Shown here: piece after piece, positions 1-8,077 of the stretch
How positions within the stretch are numbered: position 1 is the first letter of the stretch
How the letters are laid out: the number at the start of each line of letters is the position of its first letter
Assembly: GCF_900107255.1 (NCBI RefSeq)
Contig: NZ_FNPH01000001.1
Location: 1,169,162-1,233,161, forward strand
Source of the DNA: Micromonospora pattaloongensis
Lineage (GTDB): Bacteria; Actinomycetota; Actinomycetes; Mycobacteriales; Micromonosporaceae
Length of the DNA stretch: 64,000 bases
Direction of reading: 5' to 3'
Made by a program: the position numbers and the translations under genes
Notes under the pieces: model-generated
What the model was told of the DNA's origin: nothing
Seen by the model: the letters and a program-made list of their open reading frames with translations, nothing else
The model's database searches: none

Positions 1-462
1 GCTGTGTCGGCGATCGACTCGGCGCTCAACTCACAGCTGCTGGCCGTAGACGATCTTGCGGTCGTGGCCGGGTTGATCGGCGGGCGGAGGGGGGCGGTCG
101 CGGCGCGTGGCTTTCTGACCGAGGCGGATCCCCGCGCGCAGTCCCCGCTCGAGACGCGCGTGCGGTTGCGCTGCGCCGACGGGAGGGTGCCGCCGGACAC
201 GCTGCAGCATGAGATACGCGATGAGGACGGCTACCTACTCGGGATCGGCGACCTCGCGTGGCTGCGTGCACGAATCGTCGGGGAGGCGGACGGCAGAGGG
301 CCGCACAGCGGCCCGGAAGCCCTCTACCAGGACCGCCGCCGCCAGAACCGCCTCGTCAACGCCGGCTGGTCGGTACTCCGCTTCACCTGGTCCGACACTC
401 TGCGCCCCGACTACATCCCCTACGCCGTCCGCGCCGCGCTCGCCGCGGCACACTCCCGTTGA
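1..462 (+). CDS. DUF559-type protein, C-terminal part
   Basis: The frame is already open at base 1, so the gene begins upstream of the window and only about the last 153 codons are visible. The visible part resembles the end of DUF559 proteins common in actinomycetes, whose C-terminus adopts a Vsr-like endonuclease fold. Supporting pieces are a segment SPLETRVRLRC, a block ending GIGDLAWL, an alternating basic stretch (YQDRRRQNRL), and the closing GWSVLRFTWSD, the usual last strand of this fold. Function is unknown; DUF559 proteins are often small orphan genes of possible mobile origin. The TGA stop lies inside a 17-bp inverted repeat. Family assignment is by pattern only. Confidence 0.6.
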   Translation, partial: AVSAIDSALNSQLLAVDDLAVVAGLIGGRRGAVAARGFLTEADPRAQSPLETRVRLRCADGRVPPDTLQHEIRDEDGYLLGIGDLAWLRARIVGEADGRGPHSGPEALYQDRRRQNRLVNAGWSVLRFTWSDTLRPDYIPYAVRAALAAAHSR

Positions 463-522
463 TCAAGGGGATGGCAGCGTCGGGAGTCCCCAATTCTGCT
501 GCTGGCCCCTTGATCAACGGGA
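454..522. terminator. 17-bp perfect inverted repeat overlapping a stop codon
   Basis: TCCCGTTGATCAAGGGG (454-470) is repeated in perfect inverted form at 506-522 with a 35-base loop. The left arm contains the stop codon of the preceding gene and the right arm ends about 30 bases before purD. There is no T-run. It may be a terminator or the remains of a small repeat element. Confidence 0.6.
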
Positions 523-553
523 GGAGCTGGGGGCGTCGGTAGGATCGGGGATC

Positions 554-1801
554 GTGCGCGTACTTCTGATCGGGGGTGGCGGGCGCGAGCACGCGCTCGC
601 CCTCGGCCTCGCCGCCGACCCCGCCGTCGAGCATCTGATCGCCGCGCCCGGCAACCCGGGCATCGCCGCCGTCGCCGAGCTGCGTCCGGTGGACCCGAAC
701 GACCCCGAGGCCGTCGCGGCGCTCGCCGTCGAGACCGCAGCCGACCTGGTCGTGATCGGACCGGAGGCGCCGCTGGTCGCCGGGGTCGCCGACGCGGTAC
801 GCGCGGCCGGGGTCGCCTGCTTCGGGCCGAGCGGCGCGGCGGCGCGGCTGGAGGGTTCGAAGGCGTTCGCCAAGGAGATCATGACCGCGGCCAAGGTGCC
901 CACCGCGCGCGCGTACACCTGCCGCACGCCCGAGGAGGCGGCGACGGCGCTGGACGACTTCGGTCCGCCGTACGTGGTGAAGAACGACGGGCTCGCCGCC
1001 GGTAAGGGCGTGGTGGTGACCGGGGACCGCGCCGCCGCGCTCGCGCACGCGCAGCAGTGCGGCCAGGTGGTGATCGAGGAGTTCCTCGACGGGCCCGAGG
1101 TGTCGCTCTTCGTCGTGACCGACGGTGAGGCGGCGGTGCCGCTGCTCCCGGCGCAGGACTTCAAGCGCGTCGGCGACGGGGACACCGGCCCGAACACCGG
1201 CGGGATGGGGGCGTACGCGCCGCTGCCGTGGGCGCCGGCCGGGCTTGTCGACGACGTGATGGCGACGGTGGTGCACCCGACGCTGGCCGAGATGCGTCAG
1301 CGCGGGATCCCGTTCGTCGGCCTGCTCTACGTCGGGCTCGCGATCACCGCCGCCGGCCCGAAGGTGATCGAGTTCAACGCCCGGTTCGGCGACCCGGAGA
1401 CGCAGGTGGTGCTGGCGCTCCTGGAGACGCCGCTCGCCGGGCTGCTGAACGCGGCCGCGACCGGCACGCTCGCCGCGCACCCGCCGTTGCGCTGGCGTCC
1501 CGGGGCCGGCGTGACCGTGGTCGTGGCGTCCGCCGGCTACCCGGCCAGCCCCCGCAGCGGTGACGTGATCACCGGCGGGGAGTCCGCCGGCATCATCCAC
1601 GCCGGCACGCGGCGCGGCCCGGACGGCGAGCTGCTCTCGGCCGGTGGGCGGGTGCTGTGCGCGACCGCGGTGGCTGCCGACCTCGGCGCGGCGCGCGCGG
1701 CGGCGTACGCCCTGGTCGACGGCGTGCGGCTGGAGGGTTCGCACCACCGGCGCGACATCGCGCTCGCGGCGCTGGAGGGGCGCGTCCGGGTCCCGCGTTA
1801 G
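554..1801 (+). CDS. purD: Phosphoribosylamine-glycine ligase (GAR synthetase)
   Basis: PurD joins glycine to 5-phosphoribosylamine with ATP, the second step of purine synthesis, in the cytosol. The 415-residue protein has the usual length. It opens with the N-domain signature LLIGGGGREHALA, has the ATP-grasp glycine loop VKNDGLAAGKGVVV around residues 140-155, NTGGMGAYAPLP near 215, and the metal-binding segment EFNARFGDPETQ near 275. The GTG at 554 is chosen because homologues begin at MRVLLIGGGGREH; the frame is open further upstream, but that part overlaps the preceding gene and does not look like PurD. It is separated from the other purine genes by about 13 kb of lipid and regulatory genes. 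Confidence 0.96.
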   Translation: MRVLLIGGGGREHALALGLAADPAVEHLIAAPGNPGIAAVAELRPVDPNDPEAVAALAVETAADLVVIGPEAPLVAGVADAVRAAGVACFGPSGAAARLEGSKAFAKEIMTAAKVPTARAYTCRTPEEAATALDDFGPPYVVKNDGLAAGKGVVVTGDRAAALAHAQQCGQVVIEEFLDGPEVSLFVVTDGEAAVPLLPAQDFKRVGDGDTGPNTGGMGAYAPLPWAPAGLVDDVMATVVHPTLAEMRQRGIPFVGLLYVGLAITAAGPKVIEFNARFGDPETQVVLALLETPLAGLLNAAATGTLAAHPPLRWRPGAGVTVVVASAGYPASPRSGDVITGGESAGIIHAGTRRGPDGELLSAGGRVLCATAVAADLGAARAAAYALVDGVRLEGSHHRRDIALAALEGRVRVPR

Positions 1802-1875
1802 GCGACGCCGCCCCGGCGTGGGCCCCCGCGGGGCAACGCGTGGGGGTCCGCCGGCCGCGGGAGCGGGACCCGTCG

Positions 1876-2256
1876 CTACCGCACCGGCACCGGGGCGAGC
1901 TCGTGGAACTCCTGCGGCAACTGCGCCATCACGTCCTCGAACTCCCCGGCCGTGACCGCGCTGCGCGCCGTCGTCAGCACTGCGCGCACCCCGTCGGTGA
2001 CCTGCTCGGCGTCGAGCCCGCTGCGCTGCCACACACGGTTGAGGAACTCGTCGACGTCGAACTGTTCGGCCACCACCTGCCGCTTCGTCAGGGGCTCGTG
2101 CAACGGCTTGGGCAGTTGGGCCGCGAGGTCGCGGGCCTCGTCGCCGGGGATCCGTTCAGCAAGGGTCTGCAGCGTCGTGTACGAGAGGACCTCCGCCTGC
2201 TCGTACGGCAGTTTCGTCCGCCGGGCGACGGTGTCGACAAACTTGTCGTACTTCAC
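1876..2256 (-). CDS. DUF2267 protein
   Basis: A 126-residue, mostly helical, acidic protein matching the DUF2267 pattern: an N-terminal MKYDKFVDTVARRT-type start, a central LAERIPGDEARDLAAQLPKPLHEPL segment (shown here in words: it predicts two helices around Pro residues), and a C-terminal repeat of the same helical fold ending EFEDVMAQLPQEFHEL. The GTG start is supported by a strong ribosome binding site (GAAGGAGG) eight bases upstream. The biochemical role of the family is unknown; members often occur beside stress or envelope genes. It is convergent with purD, and is transcribed away from the DUF2795 gene. Confidence 0.85.
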   Translation of the reverse strand: MKYDKFVDTVARRTKLPYEQAEVLSYTTLQTLAERIPGDEARDLAAQLPKPLHEPLTKRQVVAEQFDVDEFLNRVWQRSGLDAEQVTDGVRAVLTTARSAVTAGEFEDVMAQLPQEFHELAPVPVR

Positions 2257-2403
2257 GTCCCAGCCTCCTTCGCCATCTGGCATCTCACGGTGGCTACCCC
2301 GCGCTACCTCGGCAAAACGGAAGGACAGGGGGGCGGGTAGACCGGCGATGTGCGGGTATCCGGCAGCGACGAGGCCGACCCGACGACGCGAGGACGCGAC
2401 GCC

Positions 2404-2682
2404 ATGGTGATGGTGACGAACGAAGAGGTGCTGCGGTACCTCAAGACGCTGGACTTTCCGATGGACAAATGGGAGCTCGTCCGGCAGGTCGAGCAGCAGG
2501 GGGCGCCGCAGCACGTCCTCAAGGCGCTGCGGGCGCTGCCACCGCTGGACTATCGCAACAAGAACGAGGTGGTGCGGTCGGCGGCGACCGCGCTCGCCCC
2601 GGAGGTGGGCCCGCCGGAGCGGGCAGAGCGGGCGCGGTACCGCGAGCACCAGGAGGTCGCGCAACACCTCCGCGAGCGCTGA
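2404..2682 (+). CDS. DUF2795 protein
   Basis: A small protein of about 92 residues. It matches DUF2795, a helical domain of unknown function found in actinobacteria: NEEVLRYLKTLDFPMDKWELV, then VEQQGAPQHVLKALRALP, then an end block containing YRNKNEVVRS. The start at 2404 is chosen because family members begin just before the TNEEVLRYL motif; an upstream in-frame start at 2350 adds an unconserved stretch. It is divergent from the DUF2267 gene, with about 150 bases between them. No specific role can be given. Confidence 0.78.
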   Translation: MVMVTNEEVLRYLKTLDFPMDKWELVRQVEQQGAPQHVLKALRALPPLDYRNKNEVVRSAATALAPEVGPPERAERARYREHQEVAQHLRER

Positions 2683-2819
2683 CGCCGCCGGGTCCGCGCG
2701 CACCGAGGACCGCGAGCGCCGCCGGCCCTTGAGGCCCGCCGGCCCGCGCGAGCACCGAGGACCGCCGGCCCGCGAGGACGCTGGCCGCGAGCGCCGACGC
2801 GCGCGCTCGCGGGCCGCGC
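2683..2819. repeat. GC-rich intergenic stretch with direct repeats
   Basis: This 137-base spacer between convergent genes is almost entirely G and C. It carries two copies of GCACCGAGGACCGC (2700-2713 and 2752-2765) and several GGCCCGC/GCGAGCGCC motifs. It probably acts as a terminator region; I see no gene in it. Confidence 0.5.
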
Positions 2820-4385
2820 CTACCGCTGCTGCGGCCGGGGCAGGTCGCGGGTGACGACCTTGCCGGTGGCGTTGCGCGGCAGGAACGGTACGAAGAACAC
2901 GTCGCGCGGCACGCAGAAGCGCGCGCGGTAGTGGCGTACGTATTCGCGCACCGCGTCGGGGTCGAGCGTCTCGTTCGGGTGCAGCGCGAGGTAGGCGGCG
3001 AGGCGCTGGCCGTACTCGGGGTCGGGGACGCCGATGACCGCGACCTCGCGGACCTGGGGCAGCTCGGCGAGGAGGTTCTCGACCTCGGACGGGAACACGT
3101 TCTCGCCCCCGGAGATGATCATGTCGTCCTCGCGGCCGTCCACGAAGAGCAGCCCGTCCGGGTCCAGGTGGCCGAGGTCGCCGGTTGCCATCAGGCCGTC
3201 GTGGCTCTCCTTGCCGAGCCCCGAGGTGTAGCCCTCGAAGAGCATCTCGTTGCCCACGAAGATCCGCCCGACCTGACCGGCCGGCACCGGCTCGCCGGCG
3301 GGATCGAGGATGGCCAGCCGGGTGCCGAACGGGGGCGTACCGGCGGTGTTGGGGGCACGGCGCAGGTCGGCGGGGGTCGCGATGGAGGCCCAGGAGACCT
3401 CGGTCGAGCCGTAGAGGTTGTAGATGACGTCGCCGTAGACGTCCATGAAGCGTGGGGCGAGGCCGCCGGGGAGCGCGGAGCCGCTGACGGCGACCACCTT
3501 CAGCGGCGGCCGCTGCGCCGGCGGCGGCACCTCCAGCAGTCGTTGCAGCATCACCGGCACCGCGAAGAGCGCGGTGCACCGGTGCTCGTCGAGCGCGCGC
3601 AGGGTGGCGGCCGGCTCGAACCGGCGCTGGAGCACGATCGTCGCCCGCAGCGCGAACGACACCTGCAGGGCGGCGTACCCCCAGGTGTGGAAGATCGGCG
3701 CGGCGATCATGATCTGCTCCCGCGCGTGCAGCGGGATCCGATCGATGATCGAGACCAGCGGCTTGAAGCCGCTCGGCGTGCGCCGGCGCGCCCCCTTCGG
3801 GGTGCCGGTGGTGCCGGAGGTGAGCACGATGGTGCGCCCGTCGCGTTCGGGGTGGCGCAGCTGGCCAGGGGGCGCCTGCTGGACGAGTTCCTCCAGCCGC
3901 CCCTCGTCGATCCGCTCGACCGACGCCGGCAGCCGGACGATCCGCTCCGTGAACTCGGCGTCGTGGACGAGCGCGCGCAGTTCCTGCTCCTGGGCGACGA
4001 GTTCGAGTTGCGCCGCGGAGAGGCCGGTGTTGACGAGGACGCTGTCCGCGCCGAGCAGGGTGGCCGCGACCATCGTCTCGACGAGTCCGTTGTGGTTGCG
4101 GCAGAGGACGCCGATCCGGTCGCCGGCGCGGATGCCGACCGCGGAGCGCAGCGACCGGGCGAGCTGTTCGGCGCGGCGCAGCAGCTGCGCGTACGTGATC
4201 TCGCCGCGCTGCTCGTCGATGAGCGCGACCCGGTGGGGGTCGCGGGCGGCCGCCTGCCGCAGCTCGCCGGCGATGGTGAAGCTCCACTTCCGCAGCGAGT
4301 TCAGCTGGGCCGCGACCCGCAGCGGGGAACCGGGCGTGAGCAGCCCCCGGCGGGCCAGCGTGGCGATCACAAACGGCAGATCCAT
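2820..4385 (-). CDS. Fatty-acyl-CoA/AMP ligase (FadD-like)
   Basis: A 521-residue member of the ANL adenylating family that activates a carboxylic acid as acyl-AMP and then acyl-CoA. The P-loop motif IVLTSGTTGTPKGA lies near residue 190, the A5 motif NLYGSTEVSWA near 330, the A7/A8 motifs ATGDLGHLDPDGLLFVDGRED near 415, and the C-terminal Lys motif RNATGKVVTRDL near the end, so the enzyme looks intact. The first 30 residues resemble mycobacterial FadD12-like ligases. It is the last gene of a minus-strand group with an acyl-CoA dehydrogenase and an SCP2 protein, suggesting fatty acid or sterol side-chain degradation. The substrate cannot be read from sequence. Confidence 0.88.
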   Translation of the reverse strand: MDLPFVIATLARRGLLTPGSPLRVAAQLNSLRKWSFTIAGELRQAAARDPHRVALIDEQRGEITYAQLLRRAEQLARSLRSAVGIRAGDRIGVLCRNHNGLVETMVAATLLGADSVLVNTGLSAAQLELVAQEQELRALVHDAEFTERIVRLPASVERIDEGRLEELVQQAPPGQLRHPERDGRTIVLTSGTTGTPKGARRRTPSGFKPLVSIIDRIPLHAREQIMIAAPIFHTWGYAALQVSFALRATIVLQRRFEPAATLRALDEHRCTALFAVPVMLQRLLEVPPPAQRPPLKVVAVSGSALPGGLAPRFMDVYGDVIYNLYGSTEVSWASIATPADLRRAPNTAGTPPFGTRLAILDPAGEPVPAGQVGRIFVGNEMLFEGYTSGLGKESHDGLMATGDLGHLDPDGLLFVDGREDDMIISGGENVFPSEVENLLAELPQVREVAVIGVPDPEYGQRLAAYLALHPNETLDPDAVREYVRHYRARFCVPRDVFFVPFLPRNATGKVVTRDLPRPQQR

Positions 4386-4541
4386 CAGCGCGCGCCTCCG
4401 TTCAGCAGGGTCACGCCAACGCGGACGCCGGAGTGGGCGGCGCGGTCCGCTGGCGGCCGGTATGCGAGGAAGGCTCCCCGCCGCCGGGTGCGAGCCGCTC
4501 AGCGACGCGCGAACCGGGTAGCGGGGAGCCTATTGCAGGGA

Positions 4542-5753
4542 TCAGCGAATCTGCATTCCCGAGATTGCCCGGGAGATGACCAGACGCTGGATTTCCGAGG
4601 TCCCCTCGAAGATGGTGTAGATCTTTGCGTCCCGGTACCACCGCTCCACCGGGTGCTCGCGGAGGAAGCCGGCGCCGCCGAGCACCTGCACCGCCTTCTC
4701 GGTGACCGCGACCGCGACCTCGCCAGCCTTCAGCTTCGACATCGAGCCCTCGCCGGCGGAGAACGGGCGGTTGTTCCGGCCCATCCAGGAGGCCCGCCAG
4801 ACCAGCAGTCGGGCGGCGTCGATCTCCATCTTCATGTCGGCGAGCGCGAAAGCGATCGCCTGGTTCTCGATGATCGGCCGTCCGAACTGGACGCGCTGCT
4901 TGGCGTAGTCCAGCGCGTACTCGTACGCCGCGCGGGCGATGCCGAGCGCCTGCGCGCCGACCGTCGGCCGGGACAGCTCGAAGGTGCGCATCGCCGCCTG
5001 CGACGAGGCGCGCTGGCCGGAGCGGGCGCGGGCGAGTCGCTCGTCGAGCGCCTCCTTCCCGCCGAGCAGGCAGCTGCCGGGCAGCCGTACGTCGTCGAGG
5101 AAGATGTCGGCGGTGTGCGAGGCGCGCAGGCCGAGCTTCTTCAGCTTCTTCGTGGCGACCAGTCCGGGCGTGCCGGGCGGAACCACGAAGGCGGCCTGAC
5201 CGCGGGAGCCGAGCGACGGGTCGACCGAGGCGGTCACCACGTGCACCGCGGCGATGCCGCCGTTGGTCGCGTACGCCTTCTGGCCGTTGAGCACCCACTC
5301 GTCGGAGGCCTCGTCGTAGACCGCCCGCGTGCGCATCGAGCCGACGTCCGAGCCGGCCTCCGGCTCCGTCGTGCAGAACGCCGCCACCGCCGGCTCGTCG
5401 ACCGTGCCGAAGCACTGCGGAACCCATTCGACCATCTGGTCGGGCGTGCCGGAGCCGTAGATCGCGGCGACCGCGAGGGTGGTGCCGAAGATGCCCAGGC
5501 CGATGCCGGCGTCGCCCCAGAAGAGCTCCTCGTTGGCGATCGGCAGCGACAGGCCGGTGGGGTCGGCCCAGCAGTTGGCGATGAACTCGAAGCCGTAGAG
5601 GCCGACCTTCGCCGCCTCCTGGATCACCGGCCAGGGGGTCTCCTCGCGGGCGTCCCACTCGGCGGCGGCCGGGCGCACGACTTCCTTCGCGAAGCCGTGC
5701 ACCCAGTCGCGCAGGTCCCGCTGTTCCTCGGTCAGGTCGAGCGAGAACTCCAT
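4542..5753 (-). CDS. Acyl-CoA dehydrogenase
   Basis: A 403-residue flavoprotein that oxidises acyl-CoA to trans-2-enoyl-CoA, the first step of beta-oxidation. The N-terminal helical domain, the middle beta domain with AFCTTEPEAGSDVGSMRT (residues about 125-142), and the C-terminal helical domain with QRVQFGRPIIENQAIAFALAD are all present. The segment IFEGTSEIQRLVISR near the end carries the Glu that acts as catalytic base in this subfamily. Length is normal. The start is two bases downstream of the SCP2 stop codon, so the two genes are almost certainly co-transcribed. A gap of about 155 bases separates it from the ligase gene. Confidence 0.93.
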   Translation of the reverse strand: MEFSLDLTEEQRDLRDWVHGFAKEVVRPAAAEWDAREETPWPVIQEAAKVGLYGFEFIANCWADPTGLSLPIANEELFWGDAGIGLGIFGTTLAVAAIYGSGTPDQMVEWVPQCFGTVDEPAVAAFCTTEPEAGSDVGSMRTRAVYDEASDEWVLNGQKAYATNGGIAAVHVVTASVDPSLGSRGQAAFVVPPGTPGLVATKKLKKLGLRASHTADIFLDDVRLPGSCLLGGKEALDERLARARSGQRASSQAAMRTFELSRPTVGAQALGIARAAYEYALDYAKQRVQFGRPIIENQAIAFALADMKMEIDAARLLVWRASWMGRNNRPFSAGEGSMSKLKAGEVAVAVTEKAVQVLGGAGFLREHPVERWYRDAKIYTIFEGTSEIQRLVISRAISGMQIR

Positions 5754-5755
5754 GA

Positions 5756-6208
5756 TCAGGCCTTGGGCATGTCGAAGAGGTTGGCGATGTTGGCGGCGAG
5801 GCCCAGGTCGCCCTTGGCCTTGAGCTTGCCGGTCATGAACATCATGACCGGGTTGGCGCCGCCGGAGACGACCTTGAGGAACTCGACCGGGCCCATGGTG
5901 AGCGTGAGCTTGGGGTCGCGGTCGGGGGTCGCGGAGGTGGTGCAGGTGCCGTTCTCGATGACGACCTCGTAGGTGTCGGTGCCGCCGTCGGGGCGCCCGG
6001 TGATGTTCCAGTGGATGACGGCGTTGGTGGAGCCGGCCCGGTCGGCGCGGAACAGCGACGGCATGCGGCCGAAGACCTCGTCGAGGATCTTGCCGCGGAG
6101 GTCGCCGCTCATCACCTCGGCGATCTGGGCGTCCGGGGTGGACTTGACGAGCTGGGCGAACTGCTTCGGGTCCACCGAGGCGAAGGTGGCCGGGTCGAAC
6201 TCGGTCAT
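5756..6208 (-). CDS. SCP2 sterol-binding domain protein
   Basis: A 150-residue single-domain protein of the SCP2 superfamily, which binds lipids such as fatty acyl-CoA or sterols in a hydrophobic pocket. Features are an N-terminal helical stretch (DPKQFAQLVKSTPDAQIAEV), the beta-rich segment VIHWNITGRPDGGTDTYEVV, and the closing VSGGANPVMMFMTGKLKAKGDLGLA typical of the family. It is the first gene of the minus-strand operon and its start lies only about 30 bases from the palindromic operator at 6237-6270, so it is probably controlled by the divergent TetR protein. It may carry substrate for the dehydrogenase downstream. Confidence 0.88.
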   Translation of the reverse strand: MTEFDPATFASVDPKQFAQLVKSTPDAQIAEVMSGDLRGKILDEVFGRMPSLFRADRAGSTNAVIHWNITGRPDGGTDTYEVVIENGTCTTSATPDRDPKLTLTMGPVEFLKVVSGGANPVMMFMTGKLKAKGDLGLAANIANLFDMPKA

Positions 6209-6236
6209 CGCAGAAAACCTTCCGGACGGGTGGTAA

Positions 6237-6270
6237 ACCTACTCGTGCGTAACCCTACGCACGAGTAGGT
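6237..6270. promoter_or_regulatory. Perfect inverted operator between SCP2 and TetR genes
   Basis: ACCTACTCGTGCGTA (6237-6251), a four-base spacer, and its exact reverse complement (6256-6270) form a 15-bp inverted repeat that abuts the TetR gene. Each arm contains a 12-bp pseudo-palindrome of the form TACTCGnnnGTA, so two overlapping dimer sites are possible, as seen for several TetR regulators. Its position between divergent genes supports autoregulation plus control of the lipid operon. Confidence 0.8.
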
Positions 6271-6936
6271 ATGCTCGCAAGGGTGTCGACCGCTCCCACC
6301 TTCAAGCGCCTGCCCAGGGCCGTACGCGAGCAGCAGATGCTCGACGCGGCCGTGAAGGTCTTCTCCCGGCGCGGCTTCCACGCGGCGAGCATGGACGAGA
6401 TCGCCGAGGATGCCGGGATCTCCAAGCCCATGGTCTACGCCTACCTCGGGACGAAGGAAGAGCTGTTCATCGCGGCTCTGCACCGCGAGGGCACCCGGAT
6501 GATGGAGGCGATCGCCGCGGTGGTGGGGGACAACCTCCCGCCGGACGAGCAGCTCTGGCGCGGACTGCGCGCGTTCTTCGGCTTCGTCGGCGCGCACCGC
6601 GACGGGTGGGCGGTGCTCTACCGGCAGGCCCGCGCCGAGCAGCGCTTCGCCGGGGAGCTGGCGGAGATGCGCAGCCGGATCATCGAGGTGGTCGCGGGGA
6701 TGCTGGGCCGCGCGGTGGAGGCGCGGTCGGCGCACGTGGACCGGCGCGAGGTCCGGGAGATCGACCTGGAGGTCATGGCGTACGCCCTGGTCGGCGCGAG
6801 CGAGTCGCTGGCCGACTGGTTGGCCGACCACCCGCAGGCCGATCCGGAGAAGACGGCGACCCGGATGATGAACGTCGCCTGGCTGGGCGCCGCCCAACTG
6901 CTCGCCGGCGACACCTGGCACCCCACCGACCCATAG
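6271..6936 (+). CDS. TetR-family regulator of the lipid operon
   Basis: A 221-residue TetR protein. The N-terminal helix-turn-helix is clear at about residues 25-70: REQQMLDAAVKVFSRRGFHAAS, then MDEIAEDAGISKPMVYAYLG, then TKEELFIAALHR. The rest is a helical ligand-binding domain typical of TetR regulators that sense acyl-CoA or other lipids; the ligand is not known. The ATG at 6271 directly follows the operator and has no ribosome binding site, so the real start may be GTG 6283 (residue 5). The gene is divergent from the SCP2 - acyl-CoA dehydrogenase - ligase group. The stop codon overlaps a terminator hairpin. Confidence 0.92.
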   Translation: MLARVSTAPTFKRLPRAVREQQMLDAAVKVFSRRGFHAASMDEIAEDAGISKPMVYAYLGTKEELFIAALHREGTRMMEAIAAVVGDNLPPDEQLWRGLRAFFGFVGAHRDGWAVLYRQARAEQRFAGELAEMRSRIIEVVAGMLGRAVEARSAHVDRREVREIDLEVMAYALVGASESLADWLADHPQADPEKTATRMMNVAWLGAAQLLAGDTWHPTDP

Positions 6937-6981
6937 AAACGACTCCTTCCTATGCGGAACGCGATAGGAAGGAGTCGTTTC
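6936..6981. terminator. 18-bp perfect hairpin between convergent genes
   Basis: GAAACGACTCCTTCCTAT (6936-6953) pairs perfectly with 6964-6981 around a 10-base loop. It sits between the TetR gene and the pectate lyase gene, which are convergent, and would serve both. There is no clear T-run. Confidence 0.8.
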
Positions 6982-6986
6982 CCGCA

Positions 6987-7943
6987 CTAGATCCTGCCGG
7001 TGCCGGCGCCACCCGTGACGATCGACTTGACGTTGGCGGCCGGGTCGAGGCTGTAGCCGTACGGGATGCTCGCCACGCTGCCGCCGGTCTGGCCGGCGCC
7101 CGAGTTGACGAAGTGGTTGTTGCGGGCCACCAGGCCGCCGACCGGGGAGCTGCCCTCGCCGCGGTGGTACGGGTCCTCGACGTTCTCGAAGTAGTTGCCC
7201 TCGACCAGGACGCCCGCGTTGCAGGTGGAGGCGACGCCGTAGCCGCCGTTCGACCGGTAGTAGTTGTTGTAGACGTGCACCGGGTTGCCGAAGCGCACCC
7301 GCGGGTGGCGCTGGTTCGAGCCGTCGAACCAGTTGTGGTGGTAGCTCACCCGCAGGTGCCCGACGTCCTCGCCGGCGTTGCTGTCGGAGTGGCCGAGCAG
7401 CATCGACTTGTCGTGGCTGAAGACGCGGTTCCACGACACGGTGACGTAGTCGGAGCCGCGCTTGATGTCGACGGCGCCGTCGTACCCGTTGCTGAAGCTG
7501 TTGTGGTCGATCCAGACCCGGGTCGAGTACTGCACGTTGATCGCGTCATCGTTCCAGTTCCGGAAGTTGATGTTCCGGATGATGACGTTGCTGACCTTGT
7601 CGACGTTGAGCCCGCCGCCGGTGATGGTGGCGCCGCTGCCGACGCCGATGATGGTCTTGTTCGCGGCGACCTTCTGCATGCCGCTGATCGAGATGGTGCC
7701 GGAGAAGCGGATCACCCGGGCGCCGCTGGCCTGCATGTTGCTGATCAGGTCCGCCGCGGACGTGACGGTCACCGGGGCGGCGCTGCCGCCGCCGGTCGTG
7801 CCGCCACCCTGGGTGCCCCAGCCCTCGAGGTTGAACGTCGCGGCCGCGGCGCTCGGGGCGTTGAGGGTGGTGGCGACCAGCACCGCCACAACCGTGGCGG
7901 CAAGGCCGGGCATCCGCCGCAGTGCGGAGTGCGCGATTGACAT
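6987..7943 (-). CDS. Secreted pectate lyase, PL1 family
   Basis: A 318-residue secreted enzyme that cleaves polygalacturonate by beta-elimination. Residues 1-35 form a signal peptide (hydrophobic run TVVAVLVATTL, then APSAAAA). The mature protein is a right-handed beta-helix: repeated strands such as NVIIRNINFRNW, the Ca-binding WIDHNSFSNGYDGAVDIK segment near residues 165-185, VSWNRVFSHDKSMLLGHSDS, and the catalytic-side HHNWFDGSNQRHPRVRFG, in which RHPRVRFG is the conserved Arg-bearing motif of PL1 lyases. A short Gly/Thr-rich linker follows the signal peptide. The gene stands alone, preceded by a palindromic LacI-type operator, so plant cell wall signals probably control it. Confidence 0.93.
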   Translation of the reverse strand: MSIAHSALRRMPGLAATVVAVLVATTLNAPSAAAATFNLEGWGTQGGGTTGGGSAAPVTVTSAADLISNMQASGARVIRFSGTISISGMQKVAANKTIIGVGSGATITGGGLNVDKVSNVIIRNINFRNWNDDAINVQYSTRVWIDHNSFSNGYDGAVDIKRGSDYVTVSWNRVFSHDKSMLLGHSDSNAGEDVGHLRVSYHHNWFDGSNQRHPRVRFGNPVHVYNNYYRSNGGYGVASTCNAGVLVEGNYFENVEDPYHRGEGSSPVGGLVARNNHFVNSGAGQTGGSVASIPYGYSLDPAANVKSIVTGGAGTGRI

Positions 7944-7979
7944 GGTGGAACCTCCGAGTCGGGGAAGTGGAACCTACTC

Positions 7980-7993
7980 GGAAAGCGCTTTCC
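7980..7993. promoter_or_regulatory. LacI-type operator upstream of pectate lyase
   Basis: GGAAAGCGCTTTCC is a perfect 14-bp palindrome 37 bases upstream of the pectate lyase start. The GAAAGCGCTTTC core is typical of LacI/GalR family operators. No adjacent regulator gene encodes an obvious partner. Confidence 0.65.
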
Positions 7994-8077
7994 TCTACCA
8001 GCGAAGGCTATCGATGCCCCCACCCCCTGTCAACACACCCCTCGAAGAACTTCGATACCCCCACCCCCGCAGAGACG

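Noticed and set aside
383..2032. Very long minus-strand frames over purD and other genes
   Set aside because: They are Arg/Pro/Ala-rich shadows caused by high GC, without motifs, and oppose clear genes.
2700..2765. Tandem repeat array in the spacer after the DUF2795 gene
   Set aside because: Only two copies of a 14-mer are seen, so it is listed as a simple repeat and not as a functional array.
2931..5972. 1013-codon plus-strand frame across the ligase and dehydrogenase genes
   Set aside because: It runs antisense to two well-supported enzymes and encodes only low-complexity sequence.
7972..7980. ACCTACTCG, identical to part of the TetR operator arm, before the pectate lyase gene
   Set aside because: Only one half is present and the inverted partner is missing; a chance 9-mer is plausible, and the adjacent LacI-type palindrome is a better operator.
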